Shown here in pieces: positions 21,556 through 31,745 of a stretch of 64,000 bases of DNA. The notes beneath the pieces were generated by a model. It made no database searches, had not been told where the DNA came from, and worked only from the letters and a program-made list of their open reading frames with translations. Position numbers and translations under genes: made by a program. Location: positions 4,030,001 to 4,094,000 of the forward strand of contig JAGPXD010000002.1 in NCBI GenBank assembly GCA_020746995.1, written 5' to 3'. This stretch comes from Plectosphaerella cucumerina (Eukaryota > Ascomycota > Sordariomycetes > Glomerellales > Plectosphaerellaceae). The number at the start of each line of letters is the position of its first letter. Within the stretch, counting starts at the first letter, position 1.

Positions 21556-23313
21556 TCAGATAAGCTTATTCTCGTGCAGCAGCTGACCGACCTGCGACTT
21601 TTCCAGCTTGTGGAACAAGTGCTGGCGCACCCGCTCCGGCAGTCGAGTCGCCAGCTCCTTTCCGTCGCGCAGGTGGCACATGGCGTTCAACAGCACTCTC
21701 ACGTCGTATGTCGAGGCAAACACCTCCGGAATGCCTCGATCGACGCCGGTGAGCTGGTATACCGACTCCATCGCCGTGCGGACCGAGTACTCCGTTGTGA
21801 AGATGGTATCGCGGCCCGTCTCGGCGAACTGGCCCGTGAAGGCAAAGTTCCTGGACCCCGCGGGGACGACGTCCGGCCGGTCACCCGCCTGCCGCGGCAT
21901 GAAGAACGAGGTGACATACGGCATCATGACGGGGACACACTTCGCCCCGTCAGCCGCCAGAGCTGGGATGTCGGCTGCTGGGACGCCCATGTGGTAGAGC
22001 CACTCCTGCGTCACCTCTTCGCCAGTGCAATCCTGCATCGGCTTCTTGACGAAGTCGCCCTCCTTCTCCACCAGGAGCCCGTAGACCCAGGCGACGATTT
22101 GGTCTTTGCGCTGCTGCTTGAAGTGCGGCTGACGGTTGACCGTCCAGCTCATGAGCCAGCTTGAGTCACGAACCGTGACGATACCTCCAGTCACCACCTT
22201 GCCGCTGAAGGGGTCCCGCTTGCAGATCTTTTGGATGTACTCGGGGATGCGACGGTCAAGAGTCGTCACGGTCGCGCTCATCCATTTGGTTGCAGAGATG
22301 TTGCCGCCGAAGACGTCGGGCCGACCGAAGCTTTCGTGCTTGGCCGCGATGCGTCTCCAGAGGTCCCATGCCGGGGCGGGTCCCGTGCGAAGGCTGGGAG
22401 CGGTGTGCTGGTCACCAATCCCCGAGTTCTCCGTCAGGGATCCGATGGTGATGAAGGCCAGGTCGTCTTCGGTCAAAGACTGGCCTCCCTTGACGCCGTT
22501 CCTAGTCCAGTCGATCCTGGTGACTTTCTTCGCACCGGCGGAGAAGTCAAAGCCCACATCTTCGACCTCGGTGTTGTATTGGAAGACGACGCCCTTATTG
22601 TCAAGCCACGTCTTGAGTGGCAGGACGAGCGACTCGTACTGGTTGTACTTTGTGAACTTGAGGGTGCTGAAGTTCGGAAGCCCAGCGATGTGGCCGATGA
22701 AACGGTGAAGGTAAAGTTTCATCTCAAGCGCCGAGTGCCAAGTCTGGAAGGCGAACATGGTCTGCCAATAGAGCCAGAAGTTGCTCTTGAAGAAGTCCTC
22801 GCTGAAGACCTGGTCGATGCGCTTGTTCTCGGCATCCTTCCTCGTCGCGAGGAAGAGCTTGGTGATTTCGCCCTGGGCTTTCTCGCTGAGCGTGAACAGG
22901 TTCTTCGTGCCAGCGTCTTCACCCTGCCTGATGGTGGCCCGCTGCAGGGACGAGTTTGGGTCGCGCTTGTTCAGCCAGTAGAACTCGTCGAGAACGCTCG
23001 CGCCCTCCTCCTCCAGCGAGGGGATGGACCGGAACAGGTCCCAGAGGCATTCGAAGTGGGACTCCATCTCGCGCCCGCCGCGGATGATGAACCCCTTCTC
23101 GGGCTCCTTGATGCCGTCGAGGGCTCCGCCAGGAATGTCCGCCTGTTCGATTATGGTGATGCTTTTGCCAGGCATCTGGGCGTCGCGCACGAGGAACGCT
23201 GCAGTGGCGAGACCGGCCAGGCCGGACCCGACGATCCATGCCCGCTTGTTGTCGATGTTTTCCGGCTTGAGCGGCCGGGCGAATGCCTCATAGTTGCCTT
23301 GACTGTAGTACAT
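21556..23313 (-). CDS. oleate hydratase (myosin-cross-reactive antigen family)
   Basis: This intronless frame of 585 residues encodes an FAD-dependent hydratase that adds water to the cis-9 double bond of oleate, giving 10-hydroxystearate. The dinucleotide-binding motif GSGLAGLATAAF is at residues 29-40. RGGREMESHFECLWD begins near residue 78; the glutamate at 82 aligns with the residue proposed to activate water in staphylococcal enzymes. FTLSEKAQ, SNFWLYWQTMFAFQTWHSAL and FTKYNQYES are strongly conserved. Length matches the bacterial family, and similarity extends to the very N-terminus (MYYSQGNYEAFARP). Absence of introns and near-bacterial sequence are compatible with horizontal transfer, although oleate hydratases are known in several fungi. 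A role in fatty-acid detoxification is an inference. Confidence 0.95.
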   Translation of the reverse strand: MYYSQGNYEAFARPLKPENIDNKRAWIVGSGLAGLATAAFLVRDAQMPGKSITIIEQADIPGGALDGIKEPEKGFIIRGGREMESHFECLWDLFRSIPSLEEEGASVLDEFYWLNKRDPNSSLQRATIRQGEDAGTKNLFTLSEKAQGEITKLFLATRKDAENKRIDQVFSEDFFKSNFWLYWQTMFAFQTWHSALEMKLYLHRFIGHIAGLPNFSTLKFTKYNQYESLVLPLKTWLDNKGVVFQYNTEVEDVGFDFSAGAKKVTRIDWTRNGVKGGQSLTEDDLAFITIGSLTENSGIGDQHTAPSLRTGPAPAWDLWRRIAAKHESFGRPDVFGGNISATKWMSATVTTLDRRIPEYIQKICKRDPFSGKVVTGGIVTVRDSSWLMSWTVNRQPHFKQQRKDQIVAWVYGLLVEKEGDFVKKPMQDCTGEEVTQEWLYHMGVPAADIPALAADGAKCVPVMMPYVTSFFMPRQAGDRPDVVPAGSRNFAFTGQFAETGRDTIFTTEYSVRTAMESVYQLTGVDRGIPEVFASTYDVRVLLNAMCHLRDGKELATRLPERVRQHLFHKLEKSQVGQLLHENKLI

Positions 23314-23787
23314 GATGATGGACGGGTGCTTTTTACTTGTTGTTTGGGCAGGGGTAGACGCGATCTGTGCTTTCGCTGACGATGAAATGTCATGGGGAGG
23401 AAGCTGTCCGCTTTTTATGGCGAGCAGTGCGCGAAATCAATGCCGCCGCTTTCCGAAAACGCCCCATGCCACATACGTATCACACTGTTGGCCCGAATGG
23501 CAGTGAGGCTGTCTTTCTGGCTGGAGATCTTGGGGTAGGCTCCGGGGTATCCGGTCACAGCCGCATCCAGCTTGCACGTCTCCCGACGCAACCACGCCAA
23601 GGCCCGTGGAGGCAAGTGAGGTGACCTTGGCAAGCCATGACCATGATGGGACGTGCGAAACCAGCATGCTCGGCAATACGGCGAAAGCTCGGCGTTGTTC
23701 AGCTTCAACCCATGGCTAGTAGGGTGGTGACAGCGAGAGGCCGATCTATCGTGGGACGATCGATTGTCAACACGTTTTCTGCCAGAT

Positions 23788-23799
23788 CTACCTAGGTAG
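23788..23799. repeat. palindrome CTACCTAGGTAG
   Basis: This is a perfect 12-base inverted repeat. A related half (CTAGGTAC) follows at about 23813-23820, and a similar core (CTACCTAGGTA) occurs at 56064-56074 in another promoter. Confidence 0.6.
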
Positions 23800-24894
23800 T
23801 GTACGACCATCAACTAGGTACTAAGACATACCAACGTCTTAGCTCATGGCCCACTGGCCGCTGTCCCATGCTGGCATGACAACAGGCGGGGTCGACGCTG
23901 AGACAACAGAAAGGGGGGGGCAAGTCCTGGCCTCGTATGGCGCAGAATGCGGGGGATCCCCTCGTGGCCTGCGATTTGATGGCAAGGTGGTTCAGATGAC
24001 AACATGAAAGGTACAACGCAATAGATGCATGGTCGGCTGATAGATTGAGCTCTCGGCAATAGTCTATCGTTGAGTGCTATTGTGTGGCGAGTGAGTATCT
24101 TGATTATTATTTCCTAGTTGCGGCTCTCTTAGGCAGCGAATTTGATCTCACAGGACATAGTCCAACTAGAAACCGTTCGAGGTGCTGGAATATCGTTTAC
24201 GCTAGAGTACGTGAAAGAAGCACAGTAAAGGAGGCTCCCCGGCAGGTATTACAGCAGTTGTAGCGGTTGATAGTACACATCATGTGCCTGTAGGTCCCAG
24301 ATGTTTAAAATACCAAGTGCTCCTCCATCTTTTAGCAGTCGACGCCTCTTATCCCCCGACCGTTTGACAGGGTGCTACCTCGGCTTAAATCATCCCATTC
24401 AGCGGGGACCCTGGGAGGTTGTACTCTTGCCACCATGCGAACCTTTGCCACTTTAATGGAACTGCTTCCTAAGTTGATGCCGTCTAAGATCATTTATTCG
24501 CATGCCTGTTTAAACGATCAGTCACGAGGAGAACAGGCTTCAGTTCGTATGTCTCAAGCTCTCAATGCTTGCCCGACGTAGTGCTAATAGTTTCCTGTCG
24601 GAGCACATGCCTTTCGGACTGAGTCTACTAGCCGTGGATTTGATCAAGTGGGTGAGATACCGCGTGGGATTTGGTGATCGGACGAGTGCTGTCACGAACT
24701 GATACATGAAAACAATGACAAGTAAGGCTACCACCTGAGTGTAGTAGCTACGGCCCGCGATAAGTACCGATCGCTTCTCAGATGCGGCTGACAGGGCAAT
24801 CATCTGTCACTGGGAGAGGCTCCCTCTACGAACTTCTTACTCGATAATGTTGACATGCAAATAAGTATGGGATCGAGGATTTCGTTATTCTCTG

Positions 24895-24924
24895 AGGGCT
24901 CCGGGGGCTACGGGGCTTCGGGGG
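24895..24924 (+). other. four-run G-quadruplex motif
   Basis: The runs GGG, GGGGG, GGGG and GGGGG are separated by 4-nt loops (CTCC, CTAC, CTTC). This satisfies the standard G3+ with short-loop pattern and looks like a degenerate 8-9 nt tandem repeat in a gene-poor region. Confidence 0.7.
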
Positions 24925-25229
24925 CTCCGACGGCCCCGAACGATCTGTAAGCTCTGGACTGTAGGTGCCTCAGCTTTTAAGTCTGATTGGATATCGGTAT
25001 TTGCCGTACATCATGTTAAGTAGGTTGCAATGGTTGCAATAAACTACTCATGTTTGATAAGCACCTCAAGGGGGGAAACACCGAGAACCTAGGTTCTATG
25101 TGTCACGGCTTCTATGCGATTGGCATCATATTGAAGACATATGATGGGCGTGGATTCGCTCATATCTGCCGATTATTACTTTCAAGCCTACATCACAATA
25201 ACCCACCATGAACTCGCACTTAGCCAACA

Positions 25230-26435
25230 ATGAGACCAGTTTCATCCCTCATCGATATACCGTTGTCCTTGGGGACCGTGTCGGTTTCTATCGTTGACAC
25301 GACATTTTCTATGGTGAATCTCAGCACCTCGACATCGTTCGGACCCGAGATAACAGGCTTCGAGACGTCCAGCTCCGGAGCCTGGTCATTCCTCATCGAA
25401 CACACCGACAGTCGCCTCGTCTTTGACCTCGGCATACCCGTGAGGTGGGAGACCGACTTCCCTCCGAGAATCTCTGACCAGGTGAGAGCCATCACTGCGT
25501 CCGGCGCAAATGTGGGCGCGACTCAGTATGTGAGCGACATCTTGGAGGACGCCGGCATTGCTCTCGACACGATCGATGCTGTCATCTGGTCGCACACGCA
25601 TTTCGACCACATAGGCCGTCCGTCGTTGTTCCCATCATCAACAGATCTTATCGTCGGGGAGGGTACTCTGGAGGCATTTGGTTACGGGTATCCCGACTCA
25701 CCAAACTCGCCGTACCTGGCTCGGGAGCTGGCCAACCGTACCGTCACCGAAATCCCCTTCCCTAGCAATACGACTCGCATCGGCGGTCTGGCTGCCTATG
25801 AATACTTTGGCGACGGCTCCTTCTACCTCCTCGAAGCTCCGGGCTACGAAATTGGACATATCAACGCGCTGGCCAGGGTAACGAGCAGCCCTCCCAGTTT
25901 CATACATCTCGGCGGCGACTCCGTAAGTGCTCTTCGCCGGCTTACATGAATGTCTAAGTTCTGATCTAACATTGTGTCTTTCAAGTTCCATCATACATCA
26001 CAACTTTGTCCCAATCGCTTCGTCCTGCTTCCCAAGAAGATCCGCCTAGAACAGCATCTGAAATCTGTCCCAAACCCAGTTCCAAGCAAGCTCCTTTCAA
26101 GGCTCTATCCATCCTAAAGACTCTTGGACTTACCCGAGTATACCGCCAACCTCACTTCCCCAAGGAACACGCCATTTGCAACTGTTAACCAGTACGAGAA
26201 TGGCGGCTCGCTGGCCCGCTATCCGGAGATCGCGCGCGACGTTATCTCCAAGATACACGCCTTTGACGCTGATGAACGTGTCTTGGTTGTTGGTGCTCAC
26301 GACGACAGTCTGCGTGGTCGTATTGATCTGTTTCCCAAGAAAGCTAATCATTGGCGTGATAAAGGGTGGAAGAAGCGGACTAGGTGGGAGTTTGTTGCAG
26401 ACTACGAGGAGGCGCTTGCTTTGTTGAAGGTCTGA
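25230..26435 (+). pseudogene. metallo-beta-lactamase-fold hydrolase gene with premature stop
   Basis: The first exon (25230-about 25923) encodes SVSIVDTT, then FEISS-like sequence and the zinc motif SHTHFDHIG, with Asp and His residues of the fold (LEAPGYEIGHINALA, then HLGGDS). An intron (about 25924-25985, GTAAGT...AAG) leads into FHHTSQLCPNRFVLLPK. The same frame then meets TAA at 26115-26117 after SRLYPS. Beyond it, still in the same frame, comes a family-like C-terminus: IHAFDADERVLVVGAHDDSL and ending EEALALLKV. No plausible intron removes the stop while keeping frame. The gene therefore looks inactivated by one nonsense change, unless this is a sequencing error or a truncated but still folded product. 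Related fungal proteins are about 290-330 residues and of unknown substrate. Confidence 0.75.
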
Positions 26436-27861
26436 CATGAAAACTCCAGTTAAGACCAACATCACCTTGTAGCACCGTGCCAGCTGTACAGCCAAAACAA
26501 TCGTATAGGTGTTTTAGGGTGTTGCATCGTAGCTGTCGTCTGCGAAGCCAAACCCTGGTACTCTTAGTGATCAAGATTTCCACTACATTCAGAATGCGTT
26601 GCTCGGCAGCTTGCCAGGGGCTATCTATAGCGAGAGCCGGAACGGCGAACCTCCGGCTGCCTGGCTTGTCCCTAAGCAAGTTTTCAACTTTCAATCTGGT
26701 TTATACGGTATGTGTGATCCCAAAGGCGAGCTTAGCAAGCAAGCTATAGTTCTCCTGCATGCTTCTCGAGCCCGGGCAATATCACTGGTACGACGGTCAC
26801 GGTGCTTCTTGTTAGGGGAATCCCCGTTGGTAATGGCACGGAGCTGAAAGCCGTCAAGGCTCATGATGAGTACAGACGAGGAGATGGGCAGAGGACCAGC
26901 GGCCTACTGGAGTAGATGATGAAAGATGCACCTGTTACCGCTTAATCGGGATGATGGCACCTGGGTAGGTGCCACCCTACTTGCTCCTCCTTGCTTCTGA
27001 GATGGAGGCCTGGTTTGTCCTTGCATTTTCCAAGTGCAAGACGGTCATGATCTCGGCCAATATGGGTCATGACACAGCATACAGGTACGCACAGACTAAA
27101 GAGCTGTCATTTCCAAGGCCCAGGCCGAATTCCACCCCAAGTCTTCTGGGAGATCACGCTATTGCTGCTGACCAACGGCTGCACAGCCAACGTGATGCAG
27201 CAAAACCCGAAGCGTATCCTCCGGGTCCTCCTTGATCAGCACTTGACATGCAGCTCGGGAAGACAGCCTATCACACCCCTGGTCTCCAAGGCTCCCCCTG
27301 ATGACGGACCCACCTTCAGCGCCAGTCGTCACCAGGCTTCGCTTCACGCTGCGGGATAAGTTCTTAGTCGTACAGCATCGATACTTGCTGGAGGCTCAAG
27401 CCTGACGTGATCCGGTAAGACAGAGGCGCCCTGAGATTCCTAGATCTTGCTTAGTACGACTCTCAGATGTCCCCTTTCTTTCCACGTGTTTGACATCCGA
27501 TGACATGCATGCCTAATGCAGTGCAAAGCAAAGCTCAAGCCCCCTATAGTACGCATCCGCGTCCAGATTGATAAGAAGGCCGATTCAGTGCCCGTAATAC
27601 AGGCTGCAGTTCGCAAATGTCATCAGATTCGAGGACATTACGGCCGAAAGGTGACAGCCTGATCCTCCTCGTTGTCAATCGAGTCGGAGGACATCTATTT
27701 TGGATACCCGTCAGTCTATTCCGGATTAGTCGTAGTTTCTCAGGGGTTTGGGACAGGGGCCAGGGGCTGCACTTTCGCGAGCCCTACAGCTTTAAAGCGG
27801 GAGGAGGACACCATGAGTTTCCTCCTCCTCGTCACCGTTCTCTCATCGCTCTTGCAATTCA
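26436..27861. other. gene-poor stretch with gene remnant
   Basis: Apart from the degraded remnant at about 26570-26913, no supportable gene is present. Open frames are short and overlap on several strands. Confidence 0.5.
26570..26913 (+). pseudogene. decayed gene fragment, family unknown
   Basis: Protein-like pieces occur in different frames in the right order: LPGAIYSESRNGEPPAAW then VFNFQSGLYGMCDPKGELS, next EPGQYHWYDGHGASC in another frame ending in a stop, then GNGTELKAVKAHDEYRR in a third frame ending at a TAG at about 26911. Their compositional quality suggests one former reading frame cut by at least two indels. I cannot name the family. Confidence 0.4.
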
Positions 27862-29547
27862 ATGGCGCCATCTCTTGTCGCCACGGTGGCTACGGCGCTC
27901 GCCGTGGTGGTCTCAATCGTCCTCTTTCGCTATGCCTCGGCCATCGCCGCATCGCCGAAGCAGGACCGCAAGGTCGAGGCGCCCCCGGTACCGACCTCAT
28001 TCCCCGAGCCAGCCCCCTACATCAAAGACCTCTCGGCCGAGATCCCCGGAACAGTCATCCTCCCCAAGGACGTGGCAGCCTTTTCTTCCGCCCTTCGCGT
28101 CTGGTTCTCGTCTCAGAACCGCGAAGTCATCCCTGCTGCCATCGTCAAGCCTCGCGATGTGAACGAATTGAGCACGGCCATCAAGCACATCAGCCGCGAG
28201 CACGCCGTCCGAGCCAGCCAGCCCGCTACCGGCAACGGCTTGTTCGCGGTGCGTGCCGGCGCGGCGAACCCCGCCACCGGTATCTCGGGCGTTAAGGACG
28301 GCATCGTAATCGACCTGGCGCTGCTGAACGCGATTGAGCCATCGGAAGACGGTTCCAGCGTCAAGATTGGTGCCGGTGCCTACTGGCGGGATGTGTACAA
28401 GACGCTGCAGAAGAGGGGCCTGGGTGTCGTTGGTGGAAGATCCTCGCCCGTTGGCGTGGGAGGCTCGACTCTCCAGGGTATGTCCTCAGCCGACAGCAGA
28501 CTGCCTCCTGAAAGTTCGTCCCAGCTAATGCTAATAGGCGGCATGTCCTTCTTCTCGTCCAAATACGGTTTTATTTGCTCCAACGTCATCAGCTACCAGG
28601 TCGTGCTCGCCGACGGCAGCATCGTCACCGCCTCGGCCGATGAGAACCCGGACCTTTGGCGCGCTCTCAAGGGAGGCGGCAACAACTTTGGCGTCGTCGC
28701 CCAATTCGAGTTGCGCAGCTTCCCGTTGTCCGAGAAAGTGTGGTCCGGGTCCTTCGTCTCGCCGGGCTTCCTTGCGGCCCGCGCTGTCAAGGCCTTCTAC
28801 GAGCATGCCCGGCACGCCAGCTCGGACGGCTTCGACGACAAGGCCTCGATGCCCATCCTCTCCAACTCGTACCTCCCCAATCACGGCATCACCGCAAGCT
28901 TCTGCCACATGGTTTACGCCGATCCGACGCCCGGCGGCGACTGGCCCGAGTACTGGCGGAAGTCACCTTTCCGTTCCCTATGGCGCTTCCAGAACAAGTC
29001 CAAGAACTTGCCCCTGCACGATGTGGTCGTGGACCTCGGTGTCCTCTCGCGCACTGACGAGCGCAACGTCTACGGCACGACGACCGTCAAGAACGACCTC
29101 GAGACGCTCATGACCGTCCGCCAGATATGGAAGGATGCCCACCCATCCGTGAAGCATGTCAAGGACTGCATGTTCGTCTACATCATGCAGCCCATCTCCC
29201 CCAAGTGGGCGTCGAAGGGCGACCCCAACGTGCTGGGACTTGAGGGGCTCGACGAGACTCTTGTCGTTGTCAGCTTCGCTGTCAACTGGGTGAATCCTGA
29301 GCACGATGCCGCCGTCACAGGGACGGTGCGGCGTTGCCTGGAGCGCATGGAAGAGTACGCCGTCGCCAACAACACCGCACACCCGTATCGCTTCTCAAAC
29401 TACTCATCCGAGTGGCAAACTCCGCTGCGAGGGTACGGCGCGGATAACATGAAGTTGATGCAGCAAGTGAGCCAGCGGTATGACCCGGAGGGTCTGTTCC
29501 AGACAGGGTGTCTCGGTGGTTTCAAGCTGGACAGGTGGGACAAATGA
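27862..29547 (+). CDS. membrane-anchored FAD-linked oxidoreductase (PCMH/BBE type)
   Basis: Two exons, 27862-28477 and 28538-29547, give 541 residues. The 60-nt intron (GTATGT...AATAG, with a CTAAT branch-like site) has no stop and is a multiple of three, so unspliced RNA would code for a 561-residue form. The N-terminus has a hydrophobic segment (TALAVVVSIVLFRYASAI) that could be a signal peptide or anchor. The PCMH domain shows KPRDVNELSTAIKH, GVVGGRSSPVGVGGSTLQGG and LWRALKGGGNNFGVVAQFEL; the C-terminus has YDPEGLFQTGCLGGFKL. The canonical GxxHG histidine region reads QPATGNGLFAVRAG, so the bicovalent flavin histidine is not evident here, unlike the enzyme at 15.3 kb. The substrate is unknown. 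Confidence 0.9.
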   Translation: MAPSLVATVATALAVVVSIVLFRYASAIAASPKQDRKVEAPPVPTSFPEPAPYIKDLSAEIPGTVILPKDVAAFSSALRVWFSSQNREVIPAAIVKPRDVNELSTAIKHISREHAVRASQPATGNGLFAVRAGAANPATGISGVKDGIVIDLALLNAIEPSEDGSSVKIGAGAYWRDVYKTLQKRGLGVVGGRSSPVGVGGSTLQGMSSADSRLPPESSSQLMLIGGMSFFSSKYGFICSNVISYQVVLADGSIVTASADENPDLWRALKGGGNNFGVVAQFELRSFPLSEKVWSGSFVSPGFLAARAVKAFYEHARHASSDGFDDKASMPILSNSYLPNHGITASFCHMVYADPTPGGDWPEYWRKSPFRSLWRFQNKSKNLPLHDVVVDLGVLSRTDERNVYGTTTVKNDLETLMTVRQIWKDAHPSVKHVKDCMFVYIMQPISPKWASKGDPNVLGLEGLDETLVVVSFAVNWVNPEHDAAVTGTVRRCLERMEEYAVANNTAHPYRFSNYSSEWQTPLRGYGADNMKLMQQVSQRYDPEGLFQTGCLGGFKLDRWDK

Positions 29548-30553
29548 TTGGATTTAAACAGTCGCTCCACCTGTGGTAGAAATAGATCTCTAGATAGAAG
29601 GGTCGCGACATAGAATACTGAATGCCATTCTCAGGCTTGTCCGAGGATATTGTTAGCGTGGAAGGTGGGCCGCTGTGATATGAACGGAGTTCATCTGCGC
29701 CGCTCGACATTATTAGTTGGATGATGGAGAGACGGCTCAAGTGAGGTTCTGTTGATGCTTTGGAACTTGATCACTGAGTCTAGTAACCATGTCGACACGC
29801 AGGTAAGGCTTTCCGAATTGCCATCCGTTGTCGGGCCTCGTACTCATCACTAAAAGTGTGGCTCATTCGAGGCCGCCACTGTCTCCTCTACGTGACTATG
29901 GCGTTTACACACGCATTTTAATGACATGGCCTCAAGTTGTGGTGTTGTCAATCGTTGTGCTCTTACATTGTGACCATTCCCGAGAATAGTACCCTTCGGA
30001 GCAACAGACCGAACTGACAACGACGCCCATGCAGCCCAGAAACTGGATTACCCCGGGCCTGTATTTGAGCTACGACTAACTCGTTAACGGCCCTTGCGAC
30101 GCCGTCATCGTGATCCGTGGGGTCGCCATGAGTCGGAATATCAGCCACGGTGACAAGCTGCTAGCCCTGTTGAGCATCATCCTGGCGTCGCACCCGCAGC
30201 CGCACTTGCGCCATCGGAAATTTCTGGGGGCTGCTGAGATTTGTCGGGGGTCAAACTGAAAGGGACTTTTAAAAGCGACCGCCGCCCCCAGAGCTTTGGC
30301 GGAATGGCTGTGCCCGGGTACCCCGCAACGACCCTGTTCCTCCTCGCATTCGCACTCGACTCCGACTCTGTTCCTTCATCAAACCTCAATCTGCCACGAT
30401 CGACCCCCCCACTTTCCGGCGATCCTTTCCACCTCTTGTCACTCAAATCAATCGATCGCCGCGTTAGCTTGCTGCCCTACATCACGGCCGCGCGTCCTTC
30501 GTCCGATTGACAACAAGAGAAGTCTGAGCACGTCAACACCCTCTGTAGCCACG
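29548..30553. other. intergenic, 1.0 kb
   Basis: No gene supported. The last 250 bases are probably the leader of the following five-exon gene, with CT-rich stretches. Confidence 0.5.
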
Positions 30554-31745
30554 ATGTTTAGAGGACAAGGCACCTTTCCCCCAGACCTGGGTCACCCTAC
30601 AGACCCCAATGAGGTGAGGAGCGAATGTCAATATGGCAAGTTCTCGCTGACCCAGATCAGCCTGCGTCGTGGGACGACCACGAGTCCATGAAGCGCAAGA
30701 TCGAGCGGGAATGGCGCCAATACCAGAAACGCCAATACCAAGAACAATGTGGCTATCAGAAGCTGGAGCCGCAGGATAACGTGGGTTCTCCCAGGGGAAG
30801 TCTTGTCCTGTCTACCATCTCTCAGTGCTGATAGGATTTAGGTGCAAGCATGGCCGCGACATATATCGAGGGAGAACCGTGGGATCGGAATTCCGAACCT
30901 TCCGTTGGCCAGGAACGCCCTTTTGGTAGAACGCCTCTGACCTCAATTTGCGATCATGATACTCATCTTTTGTAGGACTACCAGCAACAGCTGGACCACC
31001 TGGAGGCTCGCGGCATATCGGCGACAACGCGGCCATGGTCCTCTTCACTTTGCTCCCGGGCAGATTGCCCTGGTACAGCGTGCCGGCAGCGCGTGAGTCC
31101 ATATTCTCGGTGACATGCTACGCCTTGCAGCAATATGGGGCTAACATGTAGCAGTATCAGTTTGGCCTTGAGTTGCTCGAAGCTCAGGGTCGGGCCCGGT
31201 GGGAGAAAGCAAAGCAGGAAAGAAATGACACAGACATTGGAGAGGAGTGGCGCCAGCAGCCTCAATATCCTCCCAGTCAGGCCTCCGATCCGGCTCCTTC
31301 TGTCAACCCGTTCAGCGAGATACCACCAGAGTCAGCCAGAGCCAAGCCGGTGGCCGTCGAGACTGCCCAGCTGCCGCCGACTTCAGACATTCCCAATAAT
31401 GAACAAAAGCCCGCAGAGATCTCAACTGGCTCGTCGGCGCCTCTCGAAATGGCCTCTGGCGAGAAATTGGAAGAGTGGGAGCTCGTCCGTCCATACGAGA
31501 GAAACGGCCCCTCGACAGAGACCGTCACTGCAAAAAATGAAGTCGTCCCGAACCCCGAGAAGGAAGCGGCGAATTACTTGGACACTTTTTGGGAGAAACA
31601 GGTGGGAATTCTCGAGGAGACGATTGCCAAGCTTCGTTCCGGGCCTCGAGATGCCCAGGCGAGACGCCACATCACGGATGCAAAGTGGCATCTCACGGTG
31701 CTGGAGGAACTTTACGGCGCGCAAGTGGCGGAGCCTCGTGAGTGA
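30554..31745 (+). CDS. hypothetical protein, five exons
   Basis: I derive exons 30554-30613, 30661-30780, 30842-30925, 30976-31092 and 31152-31745. All lie in phase 0 and are flanked by GT/AG, giving 324 residues. The protein starts MFRGQGTFPPDLGHPTDPNE, has a charged helical stretch (MKRKIEREWRQYQKRQYQEQ), a Pro/Glu/Ser-rich middle, and a C-terminal helical part (LDTFWEKQVGILEETIAKL then ITDAKWHLTVLEELYGAQV). I do not recognise a domain. There is no signal peptide or membrane segment, so it is probably a cytosolic or nuclear protein. The fourth exon has an atypical composition and may be wrong; the last exon is the most reliable. Confidence 0.6.

Larger units (their letters stand above)
23314..25229. 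other. gene-poor stretch, 1.9 kb
   Basis: No supportable gene. The composition is less GC-rich than its surroundings. It holds a perfect 12-base palindrome and a G-rich four-run motif (both listed). The right end is the promoter of the damaged metallo-beta-lactamase gene. Confidence 0.6.
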
